Notes: generated from the sequence alone by a model not told the origin. A stretch of 64,000 nucleotides of DNA from a bacterium (GCA_026129405.1 JAHCID010000001.1:1550001-1614000); one strand, 5' to 3'. Shown: positions 1 to 11,473, numbered from the stretch's first letter. Program-made: numbers and translations.

Positions 1-1066
1 CACCGCCGGCTTCTCCGAGAACCCGTGGCTGAGCGAGGAGCTCGGCTTCCACGAGGGCTTCGCGCGCTTCGAGAATCTCGCGGCGCCGCAGCTCTGGCGC
101 GACGGCGGCCCGCCCCCGCGCGACCTGGCGGATCGGGTCGGGACGTGGCTCAGCCGTCGCGATCCGACGCGCCCATTCTTCGTCTTCGTCAACATCATGG
201 ACGCGCACGACCCGTATCCCGTGAGCACCGACAATCCGTTCCTGGCGCCCTGGGTCTCGCTCGACGACGCCCAGCGCGCGGTCGAGGAGCACGGCGGGCT
301 GCGCTGCGCCACCGACGGGCGCGAGGACGACATCGCCCTGCTGCGCCGGCTCTACCTGCACGGCGTGCAGCTCGCCGACCAGAAGCTGGGGCGCGTGCTC
401 GACGTCGTGCGGCGCCAGCGTCCGGACGATGCCCTCCGCGTGATCGTCCTGTCCGACCACGGCGAGCACTTCGGCGAGCGCCGGCGCATCGTGCACGACG
501 TCGGGCTGTCCGAGGCGCTGATCCACGTGCCGCTCGTGATCCACGGTGTGCCCGGTCCCCCGGCGGTGATCGACCAGCCGGTGCCCACCGCGGACGTGTT
601 CGGCACCGTCGTCGCATGGACCGGCGCGTGGGCGAGCGGGCCCGGGCGTCCGCTGCCGACGCGCCCGGACGCTCCGGGTCCGGCGAGCCCGGTCGTGGCG
701 GAGTACGAGGATCCGCTCTCGGACGTGCTGCGCCTCGAGCCGCCGGCCACCATCCTCCACGAGACGCTGGTGCGCGAGCAGCGCCTGCTCTGCCGTCCCG
801 AGGATCGTGCGGACGGCAGCCGGCGCGCCGTCATCGCCTTCCCGTACAAGCTGATCGCCTTCGAGGGGCAGCCGCCGGAGCTGTACGACCTCGGCGCCGA
901 TCCGACCGAGCGCCACGACCTCGCCGCGACGCATCCGGAGGTCGTGCGGCGACTCTTCGGGGCGCTGCCGCCCTTCGGCACCCCGGGCCTGCCGCGCACG
1001 TCCACGCCGCCCGTCGACGCCCGTCGCAGCGAGCAGCTGCGCGCGCTCGGCTACGTCGTGCCCTGA
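1..1066 (+). CDS. Sulfatase-like hydrolase, C-terminal part (5' end outside window)
   Basis: The reading frame is open from base 2 to the stop at 1064-1066, so the protein starts upstream. The visible part has the alkaline-phosphatase-superfamily metal-site block SDHGEHFGE (around 460-490), followed by a strand of the type ALIHVPLVI and a late region resembling the YDLGADPTERHDLA block that is usual near the end of sulfatases. The nucleophile region of the family lies upstream and cannot be checked, so sulfatase and phosphodiesterase cannot be told apart. The C-terminus, RALGYVV, is also typical of these proteins. It converges with the minus-strand gene ending at 1074. A second member of the same family lies at 43113. 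Confidence 0.85.
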   Translation, partial: TAGFSENPWLSEELGFHEGFARFENLAAPQLWRDGGPPPRDLADRVGTWLSRRDPTRPFFVFVNIMDAHDPYPVSTDNPFLAPWVSLDDAQRAVEEHGGLRCATDGREDDIALLRRLYLHGVQLADQKLGRVLDVVRRQRPDDALRVIVLSDHGEHFGERRRIVHDVGLSEALIHVPLVIHGVPGPPAVIDQPVPTADVFGTVVAWTGAWASGPGRPLPTRPDAPGPASPVVAEYEDPLSDVLRLEPPATILHETLVREQRLLCRPEDRADGSRRAVIAFPYKLIAFEGQPPELYDLGADPTERHDLAATHPEVVRRLFGALPPFGTPGLPRTSTPPVDARRSEQLRALGYVVP

Positions 1067-1073
1067 CGGCGCC

Positions 1074-1988
1074 TCAGGCGGCCGGCGGGTTGTGCGGGCT
1101 GGCGTCGAGCCGGCGCCAGCGCAGCGGGACGGCGGCGGCGCGCTCGCGCACGGCGGCGACGTCGAAGTCGACCATGCGCTCGGCGCCGGGCACGGTGTCG
1201 GCCCGGGCGGCGTCCCAGTCGGCGCGGGCGGTCCCGGATAGCTGGAGGACGTCGCCGCGCTCGAAGTCGAGCACGAGGAGGCCGGCGCGCGGATCGACCG
1301 CGAGGTTGCCGAGGGTCTGGAACATGGCGTTGCCCGCGTAGTCGGGCCACGCGAGCGCGCCGCCGTCGGCGCGCACGCGCACGAAGCCGGGGGTGCCGCC
1401 GCGGTGCGAGGCGTCCGGTCCGGCGTCGGCATGCAGCGTGGCGACGAAGAAGGTGTCGGTGCGCGCCAGGCGGGCGGCCTGCTCCGGCGTCAGCGTTGCG
1501 CCGGCGGCGACGGGGCCGGGCACGGCGTCGGCGCCGGTGGCGTCGTGCAGCGGGACGCGGCGCTGGATGTATCGCGGGCAGTTGCCGTAGACCTGACGCG
1601 GGCGCACGCGCAAGCCGCCGGACGCGGGCATCGCGTCGCCGTTGACGCGCAGGCGACGCCGGTTGGCGGGATCGAAGACGACGAGGCCGACCGGCCCGCC
1701 GTGCGCCAGGCGCGCCGCGAGGGGATCGTCCGGGGCGACGGTCGTCGCCACGTGGAGGAGGCCGTCGGGACCGACGTCGAGGAACCCGGGCGGACCGCTG
1801 AGCGGCGAAGCCCAGAGGCGTCCCTCGAGGTCGGCCGCCGCGACGATCGCGAGCCGCAGCTCGGCGAGCGCTTCGGCCGCGCCCGCCGGGAACGCGGGGC
1901 GGATGCCGTTGCCGACCTTGTCGGCCATGTGGCGGACGCCGGCGCGGTCCTGCACCGCGCGCTCTCCGGCGTGGAAGGGCGACGCCAT
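1074..1988 (-). CDS. Pyridoxamine 5'-phosphate oxidase-like (PNPOx) family flavoprotein
   Basis: 304 aa from the ATG at 1988. The N-terminal segment FHAGERAVQ is a signature of a two-lobed PNPOx-like family that binds FMN or a related flavin, so the upstream ATG is preferred to the one at 1928, which would remove it. Two split-barrel halves can be inferred: GLLHVATTV / GLVVFDPANRRRLRVNG, and NAMFQTLGNLAVDPRAGLLVLDF, which is the typical flavin-contact strand. A motif QVYGNCPRYIQRR lies between them, as in homologues. The substrate is unknown; such proteins act on small oxidised compounds or bind flavin as reductases. It stands alone between convergent and divergent neighbours, with ppk1 starting about 70 bp away on the other strand. 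Confidence 0.8.
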   Translation of the reverse strand: MASPFHAGERAVQDRAGVRHMADKVGNGIRPAFPAGAAEALAELRLAIVAAADLEGRLWASPLSGPPGFLDVGPDGLLHVATTVAPDDPLAARLAHGGPVGLVVFDPANRRRLRVNGDAMPASGGLRVRPRQVYGNCPRYIQRRVPLHDATGADAVPGPVAAGATLTPEQAARLARTDTFFVATLHADAGPDASHRGGTPGFVRVRADGGALAWPDYAGNAMFQTLGNLAVDPRAGLLVLDFERGDVLQLSGTARADWDAARADTVPGAERMVDFDVAAVRERAAAVPLRWRRLDASPHNPPAA

Positions 1989-2060
1989 GTGCGGTTTCTG
2001 GCGTGCCGAGTCGGCCCTGTCCATGCCCGGACGTTGACAGCCGCCCCGCGGCCACCGACG

Positions 2061-4214
2061 ATGGCCGCCGCCGTCATGCCGCGAACCCGTGCGTCCGCCG
2101 CCCCCCGCCCCGTGCCCGCCCGGACGCATCGTCGGGTCGCGCGCGCGACCGAGGCGCCGGCGCCGCGCTACCTGAACCGCGAGCTCAGCTGGCTCGAGTT
2201 CAACCGGCGCGTGCTGGCCGAAGCGGAGAGCACGAAGAACCCGCCGCTCGAGCGGTGCCGATTCCTCTCCATCTTCGAGTCGAACCTCGACGAGTTCTAC
2301 ATGGTGCGCGTCTCCGGCCTGATCGAGCAGGTCGAGGGCGGCGTCGTCGAGCCGTCGCCCGACGGCCTCTCGCCGGAGGAGCAGCTGGCGCGTATCGCCG
2401 CGCTGGTGCCGCCCATGCGCCATGCGGCGAGCCAGGTGTGGACGACCGAGCTGCGGCCGGCGCTCGCCGAGCACGGCGTCGAGGTGCTGCCCTGGGCCGA
2501 GCTGACGGCGCGCCGGCAGAGCGAGCTGCGCCGCTGGTTCGAGCGCGAGGTCTTCCCGGTCTGTACGCCGCTCGTGCTCGATCCGGCGCCGTCGGTGCCC
2601 TTCATCTCGAACCGCAGCCTCAATCTCGGCGTGCTCGTCGACGACGGCGGCGAGCGCCCGAAGCTGGCGCGCGTGAAGATCCCGACGGTCCTGCCGCGCC
2701 TGGTCCGGGTCGGCCGCCGTGGCCACGTCTTCGTGCTGCTGGAAGACGTCGTGCGCCGGCACCTCGACCACCTCTTTCCCGACGTGCCGATCGTCGCGGC
2801 GGCGCGGTTCCGCGTCGTGCGCGATGCCGACGTCGAAATCCGCGAGCTCGAAGCCGGCGACCTCGTCGACATGATCGAGGAGACGATCCGCCGCCGGCGG
2901 TTCGGCGAGCCGGTGCGGCTCGACGTCGGCGAGGAGACCACCGCCGACGTTCGCGATCGCCTCACCGCTCTCCTCGAGCTCGACGCCGAGGACGTCAACC
3001 GCATCGAGGGCCTGCTCGGGCTCGACGTGCTCGGCGAGCTGGCCGACCTGTCGATCCCGGCGGCGCGCTGGCCCACGCACAAGGCCCACGCCGCCGACGC
3101 GATCTGCCGCGCCGAGGCGCTCTTCGCCACCGTCCGCCGCGGCGACGTGCTCGTGCATCACCCGTTCGACAGCTTCCGCTCGGTCGAGGCGATGGTCGAG
3201 GCCGCGGCGGCCGACCCGGCCGTCATCGGCATCAAGCAGACGCTGTATCGCGTGGGCGCGAAGTCGCCGATCGTCGAGGCGCTGCTCGAGGCCGCCGAGG
3301 AGGGCAAGCAGGTCGCCGTCATGGTCGAGCTGAAGGCGCGCTTCGACGAGAGCAACAACCTCGAGTGGGCGCGCGCGCTCGAGCGCGCGGGCGCGCACGT
3401 CACGTACGGCTTCCCGGAGCTGAAGACGCACGCGAAGCTGTGCCTCGTCGTGCGCCGCGAGGCGGGCGGCATCCGCACGTACGCGCACGTCGGCACCGGC
3501 AACTACAACCCGTCGACGGCGCGCCTGTACACCGACATCGGGCTCTTCACCTGCGATCCGGACGTCACGCAGGACATCCTCGAGCTGTTCAACTTCCTCA
3601 CCGGCGTCTCGCGCCAGCGCGAGTACCGCCGCCTCCTCGTCGCCCCGGTGAATCTCCGTGAAGGCCTGCTCGAGCGCCTGGAGCGCGAGCGCGCACACGC
3701 CGAGACGGGGCGCCCGGCACGCGTCGTCCTCAAGCTGAACTCGCTGACGGATCCCGAGCTGATCGACGCGCTCTACGAGACCGCCGCCGCCGGCGCCGAG
3801 ACCGATCTCGTGGTGCGCGGCATCTGCTGCCTGCGGCCGGGGATACCGGGCTTCAGCGAGCGCATCCGGGTGCGTTCGATCGTCGGCCGCTTCCTCGAGC
3901 ACAGCCGCATCTACTGGTTCGAGAACGGCGGCACGCCCGAAGCCCTGATCGGCAGCGCCGACGTCATGGGCCGCAACCTCGACCGCCGTGTCGAGACGCT
4001 CGTGCCGATCACCCATCCGTCGCTGCTGCGGCACATTCGCGAGGGCATCCTGCAGCCCTACCTCGACGACAGCTCGAACGCCTGGGCGATGGCCGCCGAC
4101 GGCACCTACCGTCGCTGCGAGCCGGCGCGCGGTGCGACGCCGTTCTCCGCGCAGGAGTGGCTCATCGCGCACGCGAGCACGATCGCGCTCGGGCTCGAAG
4201 CCCCTCCCGAGTGA
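2061..4214 (+). CDS. ppk1: Polyphosphate kinase 1
   Basis: 717 aa, the normal size of PPK1, which reversibly polymerises the gamma-phosphate of ATP into polyphosphate. The N domain starts with YLNRELSWLEFNRRVLAEA, the usual PPK1 opening. The phosphorylated histidine is seen as H457 in LKTHAKLCLV and the second catalytic histidine as H614 in FLEHSRIYWF. Other conserved blocks are GIKQTLYRVG, HVGTGNYNPSTARLYTD and the late ADVMGRNLDRRVE. The start at 2061 (MAAAVMPRT) lies just after the divergent PNPOx gene; the ATG at 2076 is a possible alternative. No phoU, ppx or pst gene is seen nearby. It converges with the histidine kinase gene ending at 4225. Confidence 0.95.
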   Translation: MAAAVMPRTRASAAPRPVPARTHRRVARATEAPAPRYLNRELSWLEFNRRVLAEAESTKNPPLERCRFLSIFESNLDEFYMVRVSGLIEQVEGGVVEPSPDGLSPEEQLARIAALVPPMRHAASQVWTTELRPALAEHGVEVLPWAELTARRQSELRRWFEREVFPVCTPLVLDPAPSVPFISNRSLNLGVLVDDGGERPKLARVKIPTVLPRLVRVGRRGHVFVLLEDVVRRHLDHLFPDVPIVAAARFRVVRDADVEIRELEAGDLVDMIEETIRRRRFGEPVRLDVGEETTADVRDRLTALLELDAEDVNRIEGLLGLDVLGELADLSIPAARWPTHKAHAADAICRAEALFATVRRGDVLVHHPFDSFRSVEAMVEAAAADPAVIGIKQTLYRVGAKSPIVEALLEAAEEGKQVAVMVELKARFDESNNLEWARALERAGAHVTYGFPELKTHAKLCLVVRREAGGIRTYAHVGTGNYNPSTARLYTDIGLFTCDPDVTQDILELFNFLTGVSRQREYRRLLVAPVNLREGLLERLERERAHAETGRPARVVLKLNSLTDPELIDALYETAAAGAETDLVVRGICCLRPGIPGFSERIRVRSIVGRFLEHSRIYWFENGGTPEALIGSADVMGRNLDRRVETLVPITHPSLLRHIREGILQPYLDDSSNAWAMAADGTYRRCEPARGATPFSAQEWLIAHASTIALGLEAPPE

Positions 4215-4224
4215 GCGGCGGCGC

Positions 4225-6771
<2,547 letters not shown>

Positions 6772-6987
6772 CGCACCTGTCCCGGTCGCGGGCATCCGAC
6801 GCCCAAGCAACCGACGTGCCTCCGGCTGCGGACGCCGGGACCCGCGCCGGCGAGGGCCGAGGCCTCGCGGCCGTGGCGACGGTGTCGAGATCTTGACGCC
6901 ACCGCGACGGCGATGGCACCGGCGCGTCGGGCGGTACGACCTTCGCCGGATGGACGGTGGGGCGCGGCGGCAGGTAGCTTCGTCCGC

Positions 6988-7451
6988 GTGACGAGGCCGC
7001 ACGCCATCGCCGCCGGCCGTCTCCTCGGCGGGCTCTTGCTCGCGTGGCCGGCCGTCGCGACCGGATGGGAGCGCACGCTCGCGTTCGCTCGCGAGGTCGC
7101 GGAGCTCGGTGCGCCGGTGCTCGGGGCGCGGCAGTAGCTCGTCGTCCCGCTGACGACCGGCGACCGCGCCACGCGTCTCCGGTTCGTCGTGGCCGCGGTG
7201 TCGGTGCGTGACGGCACGCCCGCGTGGACGCGCGTCGTCGACGATCCCGCCGGCACCGCGTCGAGCGCGCGCGCGGTCGGCGTGGATCGCCGCGGCGACG
7301 TGTTCGCGGGCGGATACACCGGTGACCACGACGGCGGGAGCGCGTCGTCACCGTCGCCGGCGCCGGCAGCGGCATCACGATCGGCGCCTTCCCCCCTCAC
7401 GAAGGTGCGCCGGCGACCGCCCCCTACCTCTGCGGTCCGCCCCCCCGCTGA
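6988..7451 (+). pseudogene. Decayed secreted repeat-protein gene
   Basis: A GTG at 6988 opens a frame with a clean signal peptide (GRLLGGLLLAWPAVATG), followed by WERTLAF. The frame is cut by a TAG at 7135-7137 and then continues in the same frame with LVVPLTTGDRATRLRFVV and a segment DDPAGTASSARAVGVDRRG that leads into DVFAGGYTG. This last part resembles the SBBP-type beta-propeller repeat (AVDxxGDVFxAGYT). After about 7335 the sense switches to another frame (VVTVAGAGSGITIGAF) and stops at 7449-7451, implying a frameshift and a large internal deletion. I read it as the remnant of a secreted repeat protein. It lies next to the kinase promoter region and converges with the oxidoreductase gene at 7457. 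Confidence 0.55.
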
Positions 7452-7456
7452 CGCCG

Positions 7457-8335
7457 TCAGCCCACCAGGTCCGCGAGCCGTGCCACCTCGTCCGGATCCG
7501 CGGTGGTCGGCGCCAGGATCACCTCGTCCGCGCCCGCGTCGCGGGCGCGGGCGACGGCGTCGCGCACCGCGCCGGCGCCGATCGTCGGCACGAGCCGGAT
7601 CAGGCCTTCGGCCGCACGGCCCATGAAGTCGAGATAGCGGCGGAGGTAGGCGTCCATCTGGGCACGCGCGTCGGGGCCGAGCGCGACGAAGGTGCCGGTG
7701 ACGAGCCGCGGCGGCGCCGGACGGCCGGCGTCGCGCCAGGCGTCGCGGGCGATGCCGAAGGCGTAGTCGAGCTCCTCGCGGGCGAGCGTGAAGGAGAAGC
7801 CGCAGAGGCCGTCGGCCCAGCGCGCGGCGCGTGCGATCGCGGGCGGGAAGATCGAGCCCGCGAGGATCGTGGGGCCGCCGGGCTGGAGCGGTGCGGGCTC
7901 GACCGGGCGGAGCGCGCCGGGAACGACCGTCTCGCCCGCCCACACGCGGCGCATGCGGGCGACCTGACGCTCCAGGCGTCGCGGGCGTGTCCGGTCCCAC
8001 TGCGCGCCGAGGGCGGCGTAGTCCTCCTCGCGCCCGCCGACGCCCACGCCGACGACGACGCGCCCGCCCGAGACCACGTCGAGGGTCGCGATCTGCTTCG
8101 CCGCCAGCACCTCGGGGTGCATGGGCAGGACGAGCACGTTGTAGAGGAGGCGCACGCGACGCGTCCACGCGGCGGCGGCGCCGAGCGTGACCGTCAGCTC
8201 GGGGTTCGGGAAGTTGATGCGCTCGCCGACGGCGAGGGTCGAGAACGGGCCCTCGTCGATGCTGCGACACCAGGCCTCGAGACGCCCGCGGTCGAGGCCG
8301 GGCACCATGACGGGGAGGTTCAGGCCGATCTCCAT
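7457..8335 (-). CDS. LLM-class (luciferase-like, probably F420-dependent) oxidoreductase
   Basis: 292 aa from the ATG at 8335 (MEIGLNLPVM). Family marks of the bacterial-luciferase TIM barrel are visible: LTVTLGAAAAWTRRVRLLYNVLVLPMHPEVLAAKQIATLDVVSGGRV contains the conserved P-x-HP and LD-x-xSGGR elements, followed by GVGVGGREEDYAALG. Members use F420 or FMN to oxidise or reduce alcohols, aldehydes or cofactors; the subgroup cannot be fixed here. It is divergent from the crotonase gene at 8399 with only 63 bp between the two start codons, so both probably share a control region. Confidence 0.88.
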   Translation of the reverse strand: MEIGLNLPVMVPGLDRGRLEAWCRSIDEGPFSTLAVGERINFPNPELTVTLGAAAAWTRRVRLLYNVLVLPMHPEVLAAKQIATLDVVSGGRVVVGVGVGGREEDYAALGAQWDRTRPRRLERQVARMRRVWAGETVVPGALRPVEPAPLQPGGPTILAGSIFPPAIARAARWADGLCGFSFTLAREELDYAFGIARDAWRDAGRPAPPRLVTGTFVALGPDARAQMDAYLRRYLDFMGRAAEGLIRLVPTIGAGAVRDAVARARDAGADEVILAPTTADPDEVARLADLVG

Positions 8336-8398
8336 CGCGCGCCGTTCTACCGGGTCGCGCGGCTCGCGGGCCAGGCGCGGTGCGACGTAGAAGGCGGC

Positions 8399-9225
8399 AT
8401 GACCTACGAGACCCTGACCCTGGAGCACGACGGCCCGATCACCCGCGTCTGGCTGAACCGCCCGCAGAAGCTGAACGCGCTCGGGCCGGCCGCGCTCGAA
8501 GAGATCGTCGCGGCGTTCGAGGCGCTCCAGCGCCGCTTCGAGACCCAGGTGGTGGTGCTGGGCGGGCGCGGGCGCGCGTTCTGCGCCGGCGCCGACCGTA
8601 CCGATCCGCCGGCACGGCTGGCGCGCGGCTCGGGCGCCGGGCCGCGCGAGCGCCGGTGGGTGTCGCAGCTCGGCCGCCGCGCGCTGCAGGCGATCGAGCG
8701 CCTCGAGGCGATCACGATCGCGCGGCTGCACGGCCACGTGATCGGCGGCGGCGTGGTGCTCGCGATGGCGTGCGACTTCCGCCTCGCCGCGCACGACGCG
8801 CTCCTGCACGTGCCGGAAGTCGACCTCGGCATCCCGCTCACCTGGGGCGCCGTACCGCGGCTCATCCGGGAGCTCGGCATGGCGCGCGCGAAGGAGGTGA
8901 TCCTCCTCTGCGACCGCCTCGACGCCGCGCGCAGCGAGCGCCTCGGCCTGGTGAACGCCGTGGTCGCCGCCGACGCGCTCGACGCGACGGTCGACGACTG
9001 GGCGCGGCGGCTCGCCGCCAAGCCGGCGTGGGCGGTCCACATGACGAAGACGCAGTTCCAGGCCTACGCCCACGCGGCGCCGCTGGGCGACGTCACCGCC
9101 ACGGACGGCGACCTCCTCACCGCCGCCGGCGCGGAGGATCCGAGCTGCTTCGCGCTGCCGCCGCGCGGGCGCCGCTGGCCGCGGGGCGGGACCGGGCCCC
9201 GGGCGCCTTCAGGCCATCGCCTTGA
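8399..9225 (+). CDS. Enoyl-CoA hydratase/isomerase (crotonase) family, abnormal 3' end
   Basis: The ATG at 8399 opens MTYETLTLEHDGPITRVWLN, the usual crotonase start. The oxyanion-hole blocks RGRAFCAGAD and HGHVIGGGVVLAMACDF and the PEVDLGI segment with a candidate catalytic Glu are present; the second active-site block reads LTWGAVPRL, so the reaction may not be a plain hydration. The protein reaches its expected end near 9180 (EDPSCFALPPR) but its own frame has no stop there and stays open to 10720, antisense to two regulators. The two other frames stop at 9225 and 9230. A small indel between about 9130 and 9200, real or from assembly, would restore a normal end. The end given is therefore approximate. 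Confidence 0.8.
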
Positions 9226-10276
9226 AGTGATGCTTGCTGATGCGCAGCGAGCGGATGCGCGAGTCGAGCGTCGAGGCCGGCAGCCCGAGCCGCGCCGCGG
9301 CCCCGCCGGGGCCGGAGACGCGCCCGCGGGTCGCCGCCAACGCCGCCTCGATGAGCGCGCGCTCCTGGCTCGCGAGCTGCTCGAACAACGGTCCCGGCAC
9401 CTCCGCCGGTGCGGGCGACGCCGGCGGCGGCACGAGCCAGCGCGGATCGACCGTGCAGAGGTCGCCGTCGCACAGGATGACCGAGCGCTCGATGACGTTC
9501 TCGAGCTCGCGGACGTTGCCCGGCCACGGATAGGCTTCGAGGCGCTGGAGCGAGAGCGGCTCGATGCCGCGGATCGTCTTGCCGGCGCGCTGCGCGTAGC
9601 GCTCGAGGAAGAAGGCGGCGAGGGCGCGCACGTCCTCGCGTCGCTCGCGCAGGGGCGGCATCTCGATCGGAAAGACGTTCAGGCGGTAGTAGAGGTCGCT
9701 GCGGAAGGCGCCCGCGGCGATGGCCGCGCCGAGGTCGCGATTGGTCGCGGCGATGATGCGGACGTCGGTGCGGATCGGCTGCGAGCCGCCGACGCGCTCG
9801 AACTCGCGCTCCTGGAGCACCCGCAGCAGGGCGATCTGCATCTCGAGCGGCAGCTCGCCGACCTCGTCGAGGAAGAGCGTGCCGCCGTGCGCCAGCTCGA
9901 ACCGGCCGAGACGTCGCTGGAGCGCGCCGGTGAAGGCCCCGCGCTCGTGGCCGAACAGCTCGGAGGCGATCAGCGCCGCGGGCGTCGCGGCGCAGTTGAT
10001 GCTCACGAACGGGCCCGCGGCGCGCTGGGAGCGGCTGCGGATCGCCCGCGCGATCAGCTCCTTCCCGGTGCCGGTCTCGCCGGTGACGAGCACCGTCGCG
10101 TCGGTGGGCGCGACCCGCTGCGCCCGCGCCAGCACGCCGCGCAGCGCCGGGGACGCGCCGACGATGTCGTCGAAGACGAACCCGACCGCGGGGGCCTTCC
10201 GCGGCGCGGTCCGCGCGTGGAAGGGGGTGACCACACGCGCGCGCGAGGCGAGCGCTCCGGTGCTGCTGATGCTCAT
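9209..10276 (-). CDS. Sigma-54 activator (AAA+ and HTH) lacking a receiver domain
   Basis: 355 aa from the ATG at 10276. The central AAA+ domain (about 36-260) has Walker A GETGTGKE (about 66-73), the sigma-54 contact loop GAFTGA (about 113-118), Walker [13 protein letters not shown] and the arginine-finger region [15 protein letters not shown]. The C-terminus has a Fis-like helix-turn-helix ending [15 protein letters not shown], as in FhlA-like activators. There is no receiver or sensor domain; the N-terminal about 30 residues are short and polar. Its start overlaps the stop of a receiver-only gene by 4 nt (ATGA), so the two are translationally coupled and together look like a split NtrC. 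It opens promoters used by sigma-54 RNA polymerase; targets are unknown. Confidence 0.92.
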   Translation of the reverse strand: MSISSTGALASRARVVTPFHARTAPRKAPAVGFVFDDIVGASPALRGVLARAQRVAPTDATVLVTGETGTGKELIARAIRSRSQRAAGPFVSINCAATPAALIASELFGHERGAFTGALQRRLGRFELAHGGTLFLDEVGELPLEMQIALLRVLQEREFERVGGSQPIRTDVRIIAATNRDLGAAIAAGAFRSDLYYRLNVFPIEMPPLRERREDVRALAAFFLERYAQRAGKTIRGIEPLSLQRLEAYPWPGNVRELENVIERSVILCDGDLCTVDPRWLVPPPASPAPAEVPGPLFEQLASQERALIEAALAATRGRVSGPGGAAARLGLPASTLDSRIRSLRISKHHFKAMA

Positions 10277-10680
10277 GGGACGAGTCCTCCACCTGCCGTC
10301 GGTGTCGCGAGCACCGTTCGGAGCACGCGCAACAGAGTGTCCTTCGCGACCGGCTTCCGCAGCACGTCGACCGCCCCGGCGGCCCGTGCCTGGCGCTCTT
10401 CCTCCTCCGTGGCGAGCGCCGTCAGGAACACGATCGGTAGTCCCGGCCGACTCTCCACGAGCCGCCGCTGGAGCCCGAGCCCCCCCAGACCCGGCATCCG
10501 TACGTCGAGCAACACACACGCCACCCCGCCGCCGCCGTCGGTGAGGAAGTCCTCCGCCGACTCGAACCCCTGCGTCCGATACCCGTGCGCCCGCACCAGC
10601 CGACACGTCGACTGCCGCACCGACGCGTCGTCGTCGACGATCGCGACCAGCGGTGCGGCGGCGGTGGAGTCGTTGCTCAT
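10273..10680 (-). CDS. Single-domain response regulator (receiver only)
   Basis: 135 aa and nothing but a CheY-like receiver: acidic pocket VDDD (16-18), phospho-acceptor D59 (LLDVRMPG), the conserved Thr in VFLTALA and the Lys in LRKPV. Its stop overlaps the ATG of the AAA+ activator by 4 nt. Together the two genes have the domains of an NtrC protein in the normal order. The likely role is to regulate the activator by protein contact or to act in a phosphorelay with the neighbouring kinase at 11466-13013. A 16-nt dyad lies 41-56 nt upstream of the start. Confidence 0.9.
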   Translation of the reverse strand: MSNDSTAAAPLVAIVDDDASVRQSTCRLVRAHGYRTQGFESAEDFLTDGGGGVACVLLDVRMPGLGGLGLQRRLVESRPGLPIVFLTALATEEEERQARAAGAVDVLRKPVAKDTLLRVLRTVLATPTAGGGLVP

Positions 10681-10720
10681 GTCGAGGCGGAACGTAGCGG
10701 GCCGCCGGGCGGACGGGTAG

Positions 10721-10736
10721 CTGTCCCTTGGGACAG
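10721..10736. promoter_or_regulatory. Inverted repeat, possible operator
   Basis: The sequence ctgtcccttgggacag has two perfect 7-nt arms around TT. It sits 41-56 nt upstream of the receiver-gene start at 10680 on the minus strand, a position that fits a transcription-factor site. LuxR/FixJ-type regulators, one of which is encoded next door, bind dyads of about this size. No experimental motif is claimed. Confidence 0.4.
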
Positions 10737-10816
10737 GGGAGCAGCGCGGAGCACGATCCGGCCATGCTCGATGACGGCAGTCGGCACGCGCGGAGCGCGC
10801 CGCGATCGCCAGGCGA

Positions 10817-10843
10817 GCGCGCGCCCGTGACGTCGGCGCGCGC
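10817..10843 (-). terminator. Hairpin after the FixJ-type regulator gene
   Basis: Nine-nt arms gcgcgcgcc (10817-10825) and ggcgcgcgc (10835-10843) with a 9-nt loop lie about 9 nt past the stop of the minus-strand gene at 10853. There is no T tract, as often in GC-rich genomes, so termination strength is uncertain. It would separate the kinase/FixJ pair from the downstream split-NtrC genes. Confidence 0.45.
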
Positions 10844-10852
10844 CCGGCGCGG

Positions 10853-11473
10853 TCACCCCGTGCCGACGCCCAGCTCGCCCGCCATGCGCACCAGATCCGC
10901 CAGCGACCCCGCCTCCATCTTTCGCATGATGTGCGCGCGGTGGAACTTCACCGTGCGCTCCGTCGTCTGGAGCTCCCAGGCGACCTGCTTGTTGAGGAGG
11001 CCGGCGACGATCAGGCGCATGACTTCCCGCTCGCGCGGCGTGAGGGAGTCGTAGCGGTGGCGCAGGGAGACGGTGGCGGTGTGGGCGCGGTGGGCGGCGT
11101 GGGCGCGGGCGAGGGCGTCCTGGATGGCGGCGAGGAGGTCGTCGGGGCGGAAGGGCTTGGTCAGGAACTCGACGGCGCCGGCCTTCATCGCGCGGACGGT
11201 CATGGGGATGTCGCCGTGGCCGGTCATGAAGACGATCGGGAAATGGACGCCGGCGAGGGTGAGCTGCTGCTGCAGATCGAGGCCGTTCAGGTCGGGCAGG
11301 CGGACGTCGAGGACGAGGCAGGCCGGGACGTCCGGGCGCGGACCGTCGAGGAACTCGCGGGCCGAGGCGAAGCTCTGCACGCGCAGGCCGGCGGCGCGGA
11401 CGAGGCGCTCGGTCGAGCGGCGCACCGAGGGGTCGTCCTCGACGACGAAGACGATCGCGTCCGCGTCAGCCAT
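10853..11473 (-). CDS. FixJ-type response regulator (receiver and LuxR HTH)
   Basis: 206 aa. The receiver (about 6-120) has ED at 12-13, phospho-acceptor D56 (LVLDVRLPD), the switch Thr in VFMTGHGD and Lys in LTKPF. The LuxR-type DNA-binding domain (about 140-200) begins with SLTPREREVMRLI and ends with TVKFHRAHIMRKMEA, the FixJ subfamily pattern. The GTP-rich GHGDI loop of FixJ is kept. The gene overlaps the stop of the kinase gene by 8 nt, so it is the obvious cognate partner. It is a second-in-window paralogue of the protein at 36464-37084. Targets may include the dyad-bearing promoters nearby, which is inference. Confidence 0.93.
   Translation of the reverse strand: MADADAIVFVVEDDPSVRRSTERLVRAAGLRVQSFASAREFLDGPRPDVPACLVLDVRLPDLNGLDLQQQLTLAGVHFPIVFMTGHGDIPMTVRAMKAGAVEFLTKPFRPDDLLAAIQDALARAHAAHRAHTATVSLRHRYDSLTPREREVMRLIVAGLLNKQVAWELQTTERTVKFHRAHIMRKMEAGSLADLVRMAGELGVGTG

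Noticed and set aside
1074-4172. A minus-strand open frame of over 1000 codons through ppk1
   Set aside because: Only its last 304 codons (PNPOx-like) are protein-like; the rest is the antisense of ppk1 and reflects stop-poor GC-rich DNA.
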